This document shows, in pieces, positions 44,960-56,609 of a stretch of DNA of 64,000 nt. The first letter of the stretch is position 1, and every line of letters begins with the position of its first letter. Origin of the DNA: Erigeron canadensis (Eukaryota > Streptophyta > Magnoliopsida > Asterales > Asteraceae); contig NC_057765.1 in NCBI RefSeq assembly GCF_010389155.1, positions 25,236,980-25,300,979 of the forward strand. The letters are read 5' to 3'. The notes beneath the pieces are model-generated. The model saw only the letters and a program-made list of their open reading frames with translations. It was not told the DNA's origin and did no database searches. The position numbers were made by a program, and so were the translations under genes.

Positions 44960-45305
44960 AGAGAGTAATAAAGCGAGCCTTCACCACTATCATTGGACCC
45001 TATGCCCCTGAATGCTCATGAACCATTCGTCCATGATTTACACCATCCAAAACCTGAACTGTGGACAAACCCTTGTGAACCACTTGCATCTTTTCATTGA
45101 TTACCAAACCGGCAAACCTGAACACGTAGAGTCGGTGTGGTGGTGACTGGAACTCGGCTCCCAAATATCGCTTTCAAGACTGATGTCTGGCACGTAGTGA
45201 AACCACATGCTACCACTATCTTCCCATTTAGCACACAACATGCAAATATGGCCTAAGGAACTCTAATGGAATTCCGTGAATGCCACTTCTGGACAATCAG
45301 GTAAA
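44960..45305 (-). pseudogene. F-box/kelch-repeat protein fragment
   Basis: In shifting minus-strand frames the kelch pattern VLNGKIVVACGFTTC, then AGLVINEKMQVVHKGLSTVQVL and a GPMIVV continuation are readable. They resemble SKIP25-like F-box/kelch proteins, which act as substrate adaptors of SCF ubiquitin ligases. At least one frameshift near 45170 and two stop codons. Only about one and a half repeats are present, with no F-box. Identification is from memory of the family. Confidence 0.45.
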
Positions 45306-45639
45306 AGGCCTACATCTCCTTTGTTGCTATTATTCCGTGTTGATCACCTGTTGATGGGTTAACCACATCACTACGGCGCCCAAAACAAACAATTTTTCGT
45401 TTGTCGTAGCGACACCAAAGTGATCCAGGTTACGAATCCTTAGAGTAAGTACAGGACTGTGAACCAAATGTCCCAGTTCACAAATAAAAGTGTCGAAAAC
45501 ACATTATTATTATCTTAACAGTTATTGATTCATACATACATATCACTTAGTTACTAAGCAAATGGTTTTCATTGAACACGAATCAAAACAAAAGCAAATA
45601 ATAATTAGTAACTACAATTTAATCACATTTGAGATTCCA

Positions 45640-46800
45640 AAAGTCACTTCCATAACGAATCTTTAACATAGTCAAGTTACAACATCAAAACACATAGTAT
45701 AAAGTTGGTCTCCATGGAGCAGAAATCAAAATAATAATAGTAACAGAATACAACAGTTTCAGCACAAAGCCCACCTTGAGCTACCACCATTTGCATCATC
45801 ATATAGCCAGATATTGAGTTAGCTTGATCTACCATGTCTTCCCTAGGGTAAAAAGACATATATTGCAGTTTCCTGTTTGTAATAATTAGCTGTTAGAAAA
45901 GGTGCGCAGATTCAGCATAGACAAAGAATTCAAACTCATTATGTTGTTACACCTTACCACTTAGTAGCAATTGTGAAAATGGATTCCAATCCAATTGTGG
46001 AAATAAATATGCCAATACGAGAATGACCTGGTTCATGTACTGGTTCAGTAGATACCTATCATAATAAAATAAAAGTAAATTATCCTTGCTGGACACAAAC
46101 TTATGATTTTCAAAGATTAAAAAAAAAATCATACTTTTACAGTTTTGCTTCACATTTGTGTTGCTGTCTCCCTCTTTCAGGAGCACACCCAACTTCTTCT
46201 CCAATACAACAATAGCCTTTTGGTAGATTTTTAAATGCCATTTTCTCACCTGCACGGATGGTTAAACATTAATGTACCATCAACATTTCACAACGCTAGA
46301 TGACAATGAAATAAGTTAATACTTCCGGAAATTATACTTACAACCATTATTCCAGCCTTATTGACAAGATTTCTTATAATTGCCCTGAAATAGCCAACAA
46401 AGTAAAAGAGTGAAAGACCGACTGTAAATGAGAAAGAATGAATTAAACAAGAGTAAAGAACAAATTAAAGAACAAAAAGGTGGATGTTGAAGCATCTGGC
46501 TAGAAAAATGAGTCAAGAATATAAAAAAAAATATTATTAGTATTGGATAATAATAACTTGAATTGGTGTTGGCTTGGTGTGTATCCCACAGCTTCACATG
46601 CTCGAAGCAATGGCCTCGAAAGGTGAGGATCCATAGAGGAATCTGTGTGAAAAGCTGCACCATCTGCTTTTAAAAGATAACAATTTACCATCTTCACCAC
46701 CTACGGTAGTAGAAACTTCATCGTCTTTTTCAACTTGAAAGCCTTTCGATAATTGGCAGTAAGTTAGTTCAAAAATTGTGCCTTCTAGTACCACTCTTTC
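45640..46800 (-). other. Exon-like blocks of an unidentified gene fragment
   Basis: Three minus-strand blocks are bounded by canonical AG and GT: 46342-46384 (reads AIIRNLVNKAGIMV), 46141-46249 (reads VRKWHLKIYQKAIVVLEKKL) and 45958-46055 (NQYMNQVILVLAYLFPQLDW). Blocks 1 and 2 join in phase; block 3 needs a 1-nt shift. Further open stretches lie at 45677-45859 (PREDMVDQANSISGYMMMQM) and 46500-46794. I do not recognise the protein. It could be a gene fragment carried by the Helitron ending at 44601. Confidence 0.35.
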
Positions 46801-48039
46801 GTTATAACAAATCTAAATCTCTTTCACAAGACATCTATAGAACAAGAATCTACGGTGAAATATCATGACTAAGCAAAGTGGACTTCCGAAACTAGCTCAA
46901 AAGTCAGAACAGAACTGATTGACTCCGTCAATATTAAGAATATGACAATAATTAAAAACTATCTTGTTTACATAATGAAATAGCAATACTTAGCTCGGTA
47001 TGCAAAAGAGGCCTATACTTACCAGGCTTTATAATCATCAATAGATATTGTTTAAATCAGTATTAGTAGATACTTCTAAACATTCCAAATTTTTAAAATA
47101 GTGAAACCATCTGAATCATTTTCCTACCAGTTTCATCTTTAAAATAGTCAACATAAGTTTTTGATCCTACAATTTCCTACCAGTTTCATCTTTAAATCTG
47201 ATTATTTAAATAAAAAGTATTAGCCACGAACATGTCAAAAAATAATTAGCAGTAGCTATAATTAGCAGTTTATATATTACACTAAAACAGAAAATTTACT
47301 GACCGTAAGTCGATAACTGAAGAAAACACAAGAATTTAACCACCTTAAATAGATTGAGAAATCAATCGATCCAAAACCCTACGGATCCCTTCCTTCCTGT
47401 AACTTTATAAAATGCAGTAATCATTGTAATTATGAAACCCTATGCAACAAAAAAAAACCCTTTTCGTTGTGGTTTGAGGAACCTGTAAGATACTCGGTAA
47501 TTGTTTGGTGAAGAAACCTGGATTATTGCTTTGCATTTTGCTTGATTGAATTATTGAAATATAAGTATTTAACTTGATTGAAATTTCAAAGTGTTCTTTT
47601 GAGTTTTGAGGGTGGAAAATTTGGGGTCAAAAATAGGTCTGAGTTTTGAAAATCAAATAAATATTGGGGTCAAAATTAGAGGCCTTTTGAATTTTGAGGG
47701 TGGAAATTTTTGAAGAGAATGGGGCATTATTTTGGTGGTCAAATTACTTTTATTGATATGTTTTGACCGTTTTTAACCTTCATGCCCAATTTCTTAATGG
47801 GTAATTAGTTGTTTCTTCTCGGTCATAAAAAAAAAATTCTCATTTTGTTAGTTTTTTTAAAATTATTTTTCTTTAATGTATCATTCATGTCAATATCTAA
47901 CAAACCTTTTCAAAAAGTTATTAATGACATCAGACCACTTCTATAAAAGTTACCCTATATGATTAAGTTTTAAAGACCAAAATGTCATGGTTCTATAAAA
48001 AAAACTATTAAGTTATACTATGATAAACGTTTTGATATA
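46801..48039. other. no gene seen
   Basis: AT-rich. Contains a short direct repeat (CCTACCAGTTTCATCTTTAAA at about 47124 and 47173). Nothing coding. Confidence 0.45.
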
Positions 48040-48658
48040 TCATAAAAAAAACTATTATGTTTATAACAAAAACTATTATGTTTCCCTTTTAGGACGTTTT
48101 TGGGCGTCCTAAAAGCCATATCATATTAAATAGTTTTTTAGGACACTATTAAGTTATATTATAATAAAACTATGATAAATTAAACCATGTTTTATAACTT
48201 AAATATCAACGTTCTTATTATGATGTACTATTATAATATTGTTATGAATAAGCATTGTATAAAGATTACTTTATAAGATCTAAGTGTCATGTGTTCTATT
48301 AGTTATGTTATAATATGACCTTACCAAATAAGGCTTTTATAAAAATTAATTTTTACGACTCCATATCAAATGTCCTATTAGGTTATGTTATAATAAGACT
48401 CATCATTATCAAGTGTCCTATTACATTACCACATAATAAGACACCCACAATTAAATGTATTATGAAGTACTTTATTTACAGTTATATATTAATTGTCCTA
48501 TAAATTTATATGATAATAGGACTAGAAAAAATCATTTGTCCTATTAAATAGCTTTTTTAGGACACCAATTTGATAGCATGTATTATAATAGAACCTTCAA
48601 TGCTCAACCGTCCTATTAAGTAGTTTTTTAGGACACTCCTATAAAGCCTTTTTTGTTG
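48040..48658. mobile_element. Hairpin-rich MITE, probably CACTA-like
   Basis: The right end TTTTTTGTTGTAGTAA is the reverse complement of a (T)TACTACAACAAAAAA terminus. Inside are many copies of GTCCTATTA and TTTTTTAGGAC in both orientations. They include a perfect stem, TTTTAGGACG with CGTCCTAAAA, at about 48089-48116. The left terminus is not certain and there is no transposase. Confidence 0.45.
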
Positions 48659-49229
48659 TAGTAATCATTTTAATCGGGTTCAGTATCTTATCATTGTTAC
48701 GAGTATAATACTTGTTGAGGATTTTCTTTTTCAACTTTTGGACTTGAGTTATCATAAATTATAACCAATGGACTTGAGTTACCATTCACATTTCAAAATC
48801 TATAATAAGTCCACGTCATTAAATAAAATCAACCCAAATAAGTCTTTGTGTTGGTATTTGACTCATGTTATCTAAAAGAGTTTATAATTAATATAGATTT
48901 TCGGATTAAGTTTGCGTAGGCTTTAGGCTTTAGGAAACAAACCAAGTAAGTTCTTTCATTTGTCTTTTCTTTTCATGTTATTGTTTGCCTGCCTCTCTTT
49001 TGTCAATCTTCAGAAAACACAGATACACAAGCAAGAGGAATATGATTGGATGCATTTGTTCTGCCTTACGGCAATCATCAAAATATAAACAGTACATAAG
49101 AATTGCCATGGATTATGGCTTTTGTAAAACTTACTAGAAGTTAATATATAACAAGATATTTAAGAAATCACTAGTTTGTGATTGAGAAAAAAATATTGAT
49201 AGGGTACTTAAGATCAATAATTTACACTG
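48659..49229. other. 3' flank of the receptor kinase
   Basis: No gene. Would contain the 3' UTR and polyadenylation signals of the minus-strand kinase gene, with AATAAA-like words (for example minus-strand near 49085) not distinctive enough to choose. Confidence 0.4.
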
Positions 49230-51263
49230 TCATTCCATTGAATGCAACAATGATACAGAAGGTGAAGTAGGAGATGATGACATTGTTGTCTTTGATGACT
49301 CTGTGTTAGAGTAGCTACTTGATGATTGAATTTTGACTATGGAAGTGACACCATATAACGAGGACAGGGGTGGCGTCAAGTAAGATGCCACCGGCATCTT
49401 TGAGGGAAGTACAGGGAGGGAAGCTTCAGAGTTTAGTACTTGAATTGCTTGTCTCATTGATGGGCGAGATTCTGAGTCAGGATGTGCGCACCATAACCCA
49501 ACAATCATCAATCGTTGGATTTCATCTTCATCAAACTCTGACCCTAAACGGGGATCAGCTGCCTCTAAAAGAATCCCCAACCCGTAGAGCTCCCAAACCC
49601 ATTCTACTAAGCGGATTTGCTTTTCTTGAGTCTTGTACTCCATGGGTTTTCGTCCACATGCTATTTCCAGCGCAACCACACCAAAACTAAACACATCTGA
49701 TTCTTTACTTGCCTTGCCCGTCACTACACACTCAGGAGCCATGTAACCCAAGGTTCCAGCTATCATTGTAGTCTGAGAGCCTTTCTCATGATCGACCAAC
49801 TTAGCTAACCCAAAATCACCTAACTTTGCATTAAAATATGTATCCAACATCACATTACTTGATTTAATATCTCTATGCAAAACACATTGCTCCCACTCTT
49901 CATGTAGATACAGCAAAGCAGAAGCGATACCATGGACAATTTTATACCTTGTTTCCCAAAGCAATAAGCTCTTCGCCTTGAAAAGATGTGCATCTAGGCT
50001 TCCATTTTCCATGTACTCATAGACAAGTAGGAGTTCTCTTTTCTCATGACACCAACCGATGAGTTGTACCAAGTTTCTATGCCTTAATCGGCTAATTATC
50101 CTAACTTCTGATGCGTACTCCTTGATACCTTGTTTGGAACTCTTTGACACCCTTTTGACTGCAACATATGTGCTCAAATCTTTCAAAAAACCTCTGTACA
50201 CCCCACCAAAACCTCCCTCCCCAAGCTTCACACTCTCAGAAAAGTTACTAGTCGATCTAGCTAATTCATTGTAGGAAAATCTTTTTGGCCCGGTTCCCAT
50301 TTCAAATTCGTTGTTCATCTCAACTTCAAGTCCATCATCTTCTGCTTCATTTTTTCTGCTTTTCTTTTTCCACCTCCATAAAACAAACAAAAACAGAAAA
50401 GTAAAAGCAATCCCAACCGCTAATCCAATAACTAATCCTACCTTTCTGTTTTTCCCTTTAACATTCTGTAAATCAGAACTACTGAAAGACCACGATATCA
50501 CATTATTTCTCTGAAAACTAGCTCCAGTTGCAGCAGAAAATCCAAAAATAACCCATTCAGGCAACTCATTTCTGAGATCAACTTTGTAAACAAGTCCATC
50601 TTGACGTACGATTGTATTGTTTCGATAACCAGTGAAGGAAACACTAAGATTTTTGGAGACCGAATCATATGTAATCCAAGCTTGACACTCTCTTCCACGA
50701 GTTATATCGCTAAACCAACTCTGAGTCCTAACAGAAGTAAGTGAGCTAATGCTGATACCCACATGATCGGCAACTCGAGAAGTGTTAGAGGGTAACGGGT
50801 CCCACCCAGTATTATAATAAGTATCAAACTCCACCGCAACAAATCTGTTTGTGGCGTTAATGGTGATGGGATCAATGGGAAGTCCCATTGCTCCACCCTT
50901 TGTTATCACGGAATTTTTCTCAGCAAGAAAGAATGCAAGGCCATCACCATAATTTGCTGACCCATTTGAATCAATCACAAAAGTAAAGTTTGTTGCAAAG
51001 CTTGCTAACTCACCATTTCTTTTGTCCCAAAGCCGAAGTTGTCTAAAGTATATGGCTTGTCCTGCTTTCTGGGTTCGATCTGAACCAATCTCATTTGGGG
51101 TCACCTGAATTCCACCATCAGAGACATAACTTCCATTAACTTCTATTTCACGGTTCAAATTCTGTGGACCGATAATTGTCAAGTTGAACGATATTGAAAC
51201 GGCATAAGGGATGGATACAATAAGCAAGTAAGTGATTATTACATGGATTCTAGAGAAGATCAT
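49230..51263 (-). CDS. L-type lectin receptor kinase (clade IX-like), intact
   Basis: An intronless 677-residue protein of normal family length. Signal peptide about 1-23. The legume-lectin domain (about 24-260) has the metal-site motif VAVEFDTYYN (E145, D147), WDP155-157 and DHVGIS. A single membrane helix spans about 275-296, followed by a basic stop (WKKKSRK). The kinase domain (about 341-613) has glycine loop GEGGFGGVYRG (348-358), Lys370 in VAVK, HRD at 463-465 (an RD kinase), DFG at 483-485 and APE at 509-511, all intact. The Ser/Thr-rich tail is typical of LecRKs. It acts at the plasma membrane, and clade IX relatives function in defence and cell-death signalling. The specific ligand here is unknown. 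A LINE sits about 520 bp upstream of the start. Confidence 0.95.
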   Translation of the reverse strand: MIFSRIHVIITYLLIVSIPYAVSISFNLTIIGPQNLNREIEVNGSYVSDGGIQVTPNEIGSDRTQKAGQAIYFRQLRLWDKRNGELASFATNFTFVIDSNGSANYGDGLAFFLAEKNSVITKGGAMGLPIDPITINATNRFVAVEFDTYYNTGWDPLPSNTSRVADHVGISISSLTSVRTQSWFSDITRGRECQAWITYDSVSKNLSVSFTGYRNNTIVRQDGLVYKVDLRNELPEWVIFGFSAATGASFQRNNVISWSFSSSDLQNVKGKNRKVGLVIGLAVGIAFTFLFLFVLWRWKKKSRKNEAEDDGLEVEMNNEFEMGTGPKRFSYNELARSTSNFSESVKLGEGGFGGVYRGFLKDLSTYVAVKRVSKSSKQGIKEYASEVRIISRLRHRNLVQLIGWCHEKRELLLVYEYMENGSLDAHLFKAKSLLLWETRYKIVHGIASALLYLHEEWEQCVLHRDIKSSNVMLDTYFNAKLGDFGLAKLVDHEKGSQTTMIAGTLGYMAPECVVTGKASKESDVFSFGVVALEIACGRKPMEYKTQEKQIRLVEWVWELYGLGILLEAADPRLGSEFDEDEIQRLMIVGLWCAHPDSESRPSMRQAIQVLNSEASLPVLPSKMPVASYLTPPLSSLYGVTSIVKIQSSSSYSNTESSKTTMSSSPTSPSVSLLHSME

Positions 51264-51560
51264 ACCTGCTAGTCTGCTAGAAAGTTTTGTTGTGACGACA
51301 CGAGTGTTGGGATATCGAAATTAGGTAGAAATTTCTTTTGGTTGTTGAGATGAATGGGTCATTTGCTTGTTTTATAGGTTTAGATTTATAAATTGTATGA
51401 AGTGTTCAAAAGAAGGCCATATATATATGAATATTTCTCGGGTACTTTCTAAGAAGTCAAACCACAAGCTTGGTTTCTGTCTGACTGTTTCTCTAATGAA
51501 TATAGTGGTTACATACAGATATCTGAAAGATTAAATTATAATAGATCATAATGGTTCTTA
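51264..51560 (-). promoter_or_regulatory. LecRK promoter
   Basis: A minus-strand TATA element CCTATAAAAC at about 51370-51379, about 107 bp before the ATG, with a second TTTATAAAT slightly further upstream. The block is shared with 1178-1460. Confidence 0.6.
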
Positions 51561-51767
51561 TTGGCCAATTCAAAAACAAAATCAAAAGGGCACCAATGGT
51601 GACCCTCCTCCTCATCAGTCTCATATCAGCTGCCACTCGTCACTTTTAAATCTGATTATAATTGTATCAACAATTCTCCATTACTTTATATTTTTGTTAA
51701 TCTAATCATTTGTATTTATAGTATTAAATTTAAGAAGAAAAAAGTGAGTAATTGTTAATTGGAGATC

Positions 51768-51784
51768 CACTACACTCCTCATCT
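51768..51784. repeat. Left 17-bp target duplication of LINE
   Basis: CACTACACTCCTCATCT, identical to 53456-53472. Confidence 0.9.
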
Positions 51785-51860
51785 TTTTTTTTTTTGAAAA
51801 GTAAACTTTCTATTGATATTCACCCCGGCAAAACACCGGCGGTATACTTATGTATAACAA

Positions 51861-52541
51861 TTACAAGTGTTTAAAATTACACAAATCTTCCCATGTAATA
51901 CTTTTATGTTTTGATCTCGTCCTATACCATAAAAAACCTAACGATTTGATGTCTTGAAGGATCTTCGAGACGCTTTTTACGCCATTGTCGAACTTGATCT
52001 CGTTTCTCGCTTTCCATATTCTCCAACAACTTATCGTGATAATACCTTTAATGATCTCCTTCTCCTCCTTGCTCCTCGCCTGGTGCTCATGAAAATCCAG
52101 GAGATCCTTAACGTTGAATATGTAAAATGGTGGCAGTTTGCACCAACAGCTAATCGCATGCCACACTCTTGCTGCCAATCCGCACTCACAGAATAAATGA
52201 TCCACTGTCTCGTCCCCTTCCTCGCAGAGTACACAAACCTGATTCCCAACAAAACAGTTACGGGCTCGAAGGGCCGCCATGGTAGGAATCCGGTCCATCA
52301 AAGGCCTCCACATGAAGAAATTACACTTCTTGGGCACCCAATTACACCCCTTGAATTTGGACCTGTTACTACCATCCAAGCTTCCCAACAGAAATTCCTT
52401 TACATTTTTTACCGTCATTACATTATCTTTATTTCCCTTCCAGGTCCATTTGTCAGGTCTACCACGCATAACAACTCCGTCCAGCAGCCTAACAAGCTCC
52501 TCTAATTCCCCCACCTCCTCTAAACTAGAAACATTCCTCAC
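51861..52541 (-). pseudogene. LINE ORF2 C-terminal zf-RVT domain
   Basis: An open frame of 226 residues with the Cys/His cluster CVLCEEGDETVDHLFCEC and IIKGIITISCWRIWKARNE, the standard end of plant LINE ORF2. The role of the module in retrotransposition is nucleic-acid binding. Confidence 0.85.
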
Positions 52542-52643
52542 CCATTCCCATCTTCCATTGAAACTGCCTCCCCTTCGTTAAACCTCTCCGCCACCAAAGC
52601 CTTTTTATTCTTTTCGAGTTTAAACAAGAGCGGGAACAACACC

Positions 52644-53455
52644 TTAAGAGGTTCGCTGCCCACGTAGCATACTGTTGAGGCTTATCCCCTTGACCTTTTG
52701 AGCTTCCACGCAATTAACTATGTTCTTCAAAGTCCCTGGTAAATACTTGTTCATAGGTATATGATTCCACCCTCGCTTCGTATCATGTATTGCTTTAATA
52801 ACGAGTCTCCAAAGGCTATTAATCTCTGTTTTATACCTCCATACCCATTTAGAAAGCAATGCTACATTTGTGTTTCTTAATCTGGAAATTCCCAGCCCAC
52901 CCATACTCTTGGGGGATGCTATAACGTCCCACGAAACCCAATGAATTTTCCTTCCCGACACCGAACTCCCCCACAAAAACTTTCTCATAATTGACTCTAA
53001 ACTATCCACAACAATACCAGGTGCTTTAAAAATAGAGAATGAATACGAGGGAAGACTTTCAAGTACTGATTTGAGAAGTGTGATCCTCCCGCGAAAGACA
53101 GGGAACTAGCTCTCCATTTTGAAAGCCTTGTCTCGAAAATATCCACCAAGAAATTCCAATTGGCCACCCTGTTCATGTTAGCACCAATCCAAACACCAAG
53201 GTGTTTAAATGGTAAGGAACCTGCTGTACAGTTAACTTCTTTCGCCATGGCAATCACTTCGTTACCACCAATCCCAATTCCAAATAGATTGGACTTGCCG
53301 AGATGAATTTTTAGGCTCGAGCATATGTTGAAAACTTTAAATACCTGAGCAATGTTCCTGATATTGTCCAATGACCACTCTCCCAGTACAATACAATCAT
53401 CTGCGTATAGCAAATGTGAAACTACCAAACCATCGCAGCCAATCTTTATCCCTTT
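52644..53455 (-). pseudogene. LINE reverse transcriptase, C-terminal part
   Basis: Two overlapping frames: 53470-52997 with the YADD box, LKIHLGKSNLFGIG and LPFKHLGVW, and 53009-52644 with the RKIHWVSWDVIASPKSMGGL motif. The apparent Met start lies in the flanking duplication and is not the real start. Confidence 0.85.
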
Positions 53456-53472
53456 CACTACACTCCTCATCT
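53456..53472. repeat. Right 17-bp target duplication of LINE
   Basis: CACTACACTCCTCATCT, identical to 51768-51784. Confidence 0.9.
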
Positions 53473-54740
53473 CTACCCCCGTCGCTTAACTAATTTGCAA
53501 AGTGACAAGAGGAGCCTATGATGCCATGTAAGAACTCAACTCGACTCGACCATTTTTTTTATTTATTTTTTACACAAGTTGACTTTATTTGACCAATTCA
53601 TACTTAGAAAAATTTTTGACAAAATAAAGTGAAAAACTCAAAATGTTCAAATTCAAAATCTAACAAATTAGAACACCTTAATATGTTATAATAAACATAT
53701 CCTATAAGTTTCGGACCTTAATAACATCGGATGAAGCTCGGAAAAATTTTGCTCGAAGACAGAGGGACTGCGGCCGCAAGCACGGTCGACCGTGTTTTGC
53801 GTCCGTGCTCCCAGAAACTGAACACCAAGAGGAAATATTGCAGACGCTGAGCACGGTCAGCCGTGTCTGCGTCTGTACTCTTACTGCACACACCAAACAT
53901 CAAATTTGACTATTAACTGAATTTGCAACCTTTTTCAAACTCAAACACAAGTTCCATCACACATCAAATCTGATTTCAAACCTTCACAAGACATAATTTA
54001 CAACATAACTCAAGTGCCCATTTGATCATACATCATTTACACATCCATATGGGTCGTTTATCCATTTTGACGCTTTTCAAGTCAACAACATTTTCACGTA
54101 CTAAAAGACCATACAAACTTTACCAAAAGCTTACATTTTATCACATCCATAAATTTCCAGAAATTCATCAAAAATAAGTTGACCAAAAGAACTTGTATCA
54201 AGAGCCTTTAGGTACCAAAAGGAACATTCTACCCAAATTATCCAAAATACCAACCTTGGAGATGGCAAAAGACTTCACTTGAATTTCACTCTACAACCTC
54301 CTTACTCTTGCTACTACCAACTCTTATAAAATATTTGGCTTTTAAAATAAAGCTATTATTATATATTTAAAGTTAAAGTTAATTAAAACCAACTCTTTTT
54401 GTCTTTATGAATTCGATTAACCAAGGTTACATAAATTTTTTAAAAGAAATATTTTCATCTTTGAAAGCAGGTTTGGTTTTACATAAGATTTTGTATTGAA
54501 AAGTGTTTTACCTTCAGCCACACCACTTAATTCATATGCATGTACAAAGAAATTAATATAAAAAATAATCTCGACTAGGTTTGGTAGAGCAAAGAAGTCG
54601 AATGAGTAATGGACTGGACCCACACAAAGATTCCTAATTTGGCCGACCAACCAGACCAAAATTATATCGATGGGGATGGTCTTACTAATCTCTTTACACT
54701 TTACTACTTTTGTCCCATTTTGGTCGGAGGTCCTTATGGA
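53473..54740. other. Non-coding, probable LTR-element remnant with palindromic words
   Basis: At 53780-53880 lie CACGGTCGACCGTG (perfect 14-bp palindrome), GCGTCCGTGCTC, GAGCACGGTCAGCCGTG and GTCTGTACTC. These follow the same design as the family A and B word arrays but with a third word. The remainder (53900-54400) is non-coding and resembles the 3' part of a Ty3/gypsy element. No gene. Confidence 0.45.
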
Positions 54741-54744
54741 AGTA

Positions 54745-54830
54745 GTCTTTTTACCTCTGGGTAGAGGTAAGACTCTCTACATCTCATCTCCCCCTATCGG
54801 GCCATGTTGTTGTTGTTGTAATTGTGGGGT
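54745..54830 (+). mobile_element. SINE 3'-end fragment
   Basis: CCTCTGGGTAGAGGTAAGAC then CTCTACATCTCATC and a TTG-repeat tail (TTGTTGTTGTTG). It corresponds to the TAGAGGTAAGGTCTGCCTAC segment of the SINE at 2188-2421, in the opposite orientation. Confidence 0.5.
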
Positions 54831-54883
54831 TGCAGTTAAGTCGTTTTTTTGGTCGTTAATTTTATTATCTTTCTTTAGATACG

Positions 54884-55746
54884 ATGGTGATGATGACGGA
54901 GCAGAATAAGCACGAGGAGGAGGTTTGGAATGATGATATCAAGTTGCCTCCTCTATCCGCAAAATATCCATGGTTTGTTGTTCAAAACCTTGAAGACCTT
55001 ACTCACCAGGTTTTCGCCACCTTACATAACCCGTTGTTTAAATATCAGTGTCGAATCCCCGAGTTGTGCGGGAACATATACGGGGGTGTTTCCATGGGTG
55101 GTTGATTATTTCCAACAATCCACACAACAATATTTGGTCTCTGTGGAACCCCTTGTCCACTTCTAACATCATATTGCTTCCTCCCTTACTTTTGAAAGAC
55201 GGAGATTTTGATTCTATCCGCGAATGTTGTTTGTCTGCCCCTCCTAATGATCCAAATTCAGTTATCCTATTAACAAGAATCAATAAGCCTACCTTTGTAT
55301 TTTGTTAACTATCTCCTAAAAAAATAAAAAGCCTAAGAAACAAGCCAAGATGGACCGAGATGTCGTATGCTTATCAACTTAAGAGAGTAACCTGGAATGG
55401 ACATTTACTACATAGCCTGACTTTTTGCAATGATCATATATATGCTTTAAGTGATGACAATTGTATTACCCGATTTGTCATACGGGTCGAATTTTTAGTC
55501 AAGCATAAAGAAATCGTGATACAACTATTATCATTTGGGACATTCCCCGTGCTTCCTTCCTATCGTTGTCTCGAATGCCTTAGTTTTCTGACAGGATCTC
55601 GTACAGAGTTGTTTTACATTGGAGTTTGTTTTCGAAGTGAAATTGATAAAATACCTGGTGATGTGTTTTTATTTAAATGTGACATGAGTAGTATAAACTG
55701 CAAGGAATTAGAACCCCTCCAAAACTGGGATATGACTGGTGTTTGA
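54884..55746 (+). pseudogene. DUF295 / KIB1-4 beta-propeller protein, broken
   Basis: The frame starting MVMMTEQNKHEEE carries PPLSAKYPWFVVQNLED and CRIPELCG. A frameshift near 55080 leads to IRGCFHGWLIISN, SLWNPLSTSNIILLPPLLLKDGD and ECCLSAPPNDPNSVILLTR. A TAA at 55306 follows VFC. The same frame then gives PRWTEMSYAYQLKR and LFKCDMSS. It ends at WDMT, where an LTR begins. This DUF295 family is abundant in Asteraceae; many members are F-box or KIB-like and function is mostly unknown. No F-box is visible in this copy. Confidence 0.7.
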
Positions 55747-56335
55747 TCAAATAATCGCACAATGGCTCAACTGGAGGTGTGAATGGGGTTGTGGGTGTTA
55801 AACGGCGATTCCCTTACGGTCAGAGGGTCAGAGAGACCGCTTTACGCCGGGTTGTTTGTTGGTCCTAAGCCGCTCGAGTTCGCCTTAGGGTTTAAGGGTT
55901 TATTCAGAGATCGAATAGGTTGTGTGAGGGTTTTGTGTATTGTTCGTATCCTCGTTGTGTCGTGAGGCTCCTCCTCTATTTATATAGAGGGTAGATAACT
56001 TGGAGAGGAGGGTAAGAGAATTAGGGTAAATCTCTTCATTCTTTGTGAATATCTTATTTCCTTCTTGAGGAGATTTGTGGTAATCTTGTTACCTAATTAT
56101 GTCCGAGTATATCGGAGCTTAATACATATATTCAATAGATTATGTACGGAAGAGATCTACATCCAATATTTATTGTATATCTCCTTAGAGCTTGGTATTT
56201 GTTACCTTTAGAGCTCCGGGATAATTATGTTTAGCGAAGACAGAGCTCCTTTATGGCTTTACCTGTTCGAAGATGACTTCGGCTTCTGCTTATGCTTCGG
56301 GTACGGAGTTAGACCTCCGTATGGGTATATCATCA
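55737..56335 (-). mobile_element. 3' LTR of a minus-strand Tat-type gypsy element
   Basis: On the minus strand it starts TGATGATATACCC after a polypurine tract (AGACTGGGGGGGGGAT) and ends ATTTGATCAAACACCA. Its left boundary falls exactly where the DUF295 reading frame stops making sense. A TATA-like CTATTTATATAGAGG lies near 55975. Confidence 0.6.
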
Positions 56336-56350
56336 ATCCCCCCCCCAGTC
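56336..56350 (-). other. Polypurine tract of the minus-strand Tat-type element
   Basis: Plus-strand ATCCCCCCCCCAGTCT; on the minus strand a G9 tract immediately upstream of TGATGATATA. Confidence 0.6.
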
Positions 56351-56609
56351 TGATGGGAGGTTTTATCTGTAAAATATCGCATTAGACTTAACAAATCAAA
56401 TAACAAAGTAAGAATCGTACCTTCGAAGACAAAAGGAACGTGCTTCGTTGCCCCGTTTCTTCTAGCTTCGTTGATCTTTCCAATCACATTTAGTTTAACC
56501 CAAAATGACTTTCTGTCCCTCAGTGGCAACTTGTTGGCACATCTCTCGGGGTAATTAATCACTGGGTAGTTGTTTGTGATTCTCTTTTCTCTTTTATTTT
56601 TTAATCATC

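Larger units (their letters stand above)
51785..53455 (-). mobile_element. 5'-truncated LINE (plant L1-type)
   Basis: A 1671-bp insert between perfect 17-bp repeats, with its poly(A) as a T run at the left (51785-51795). Reading leftwards it has the C-terminal part of LINE reverse transcriptase with the catalytic HLLYADDCIVLG motif (about 53400) and LPFKHLGVWIG. After frameshifts it continues to FLWGSSVSGRKIHWVSWD and then the zinc-binding reverse-transcriptase tail zf-RVT, with CNFFMWRPLMDRIPT and CVLCEEGDETVDHLFCEC. Endonuclease and N-terminal RT are missing because of ordinary 5' truncation at insertion. At least two frameshifts. Confidence 0.9.

Noticed and set aside
53702..53903. Two Cys/Ser-rich minus-strand frames
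   Set aside because: They translate the CACGGTCGACCGTG palindromic region and lack any domain.
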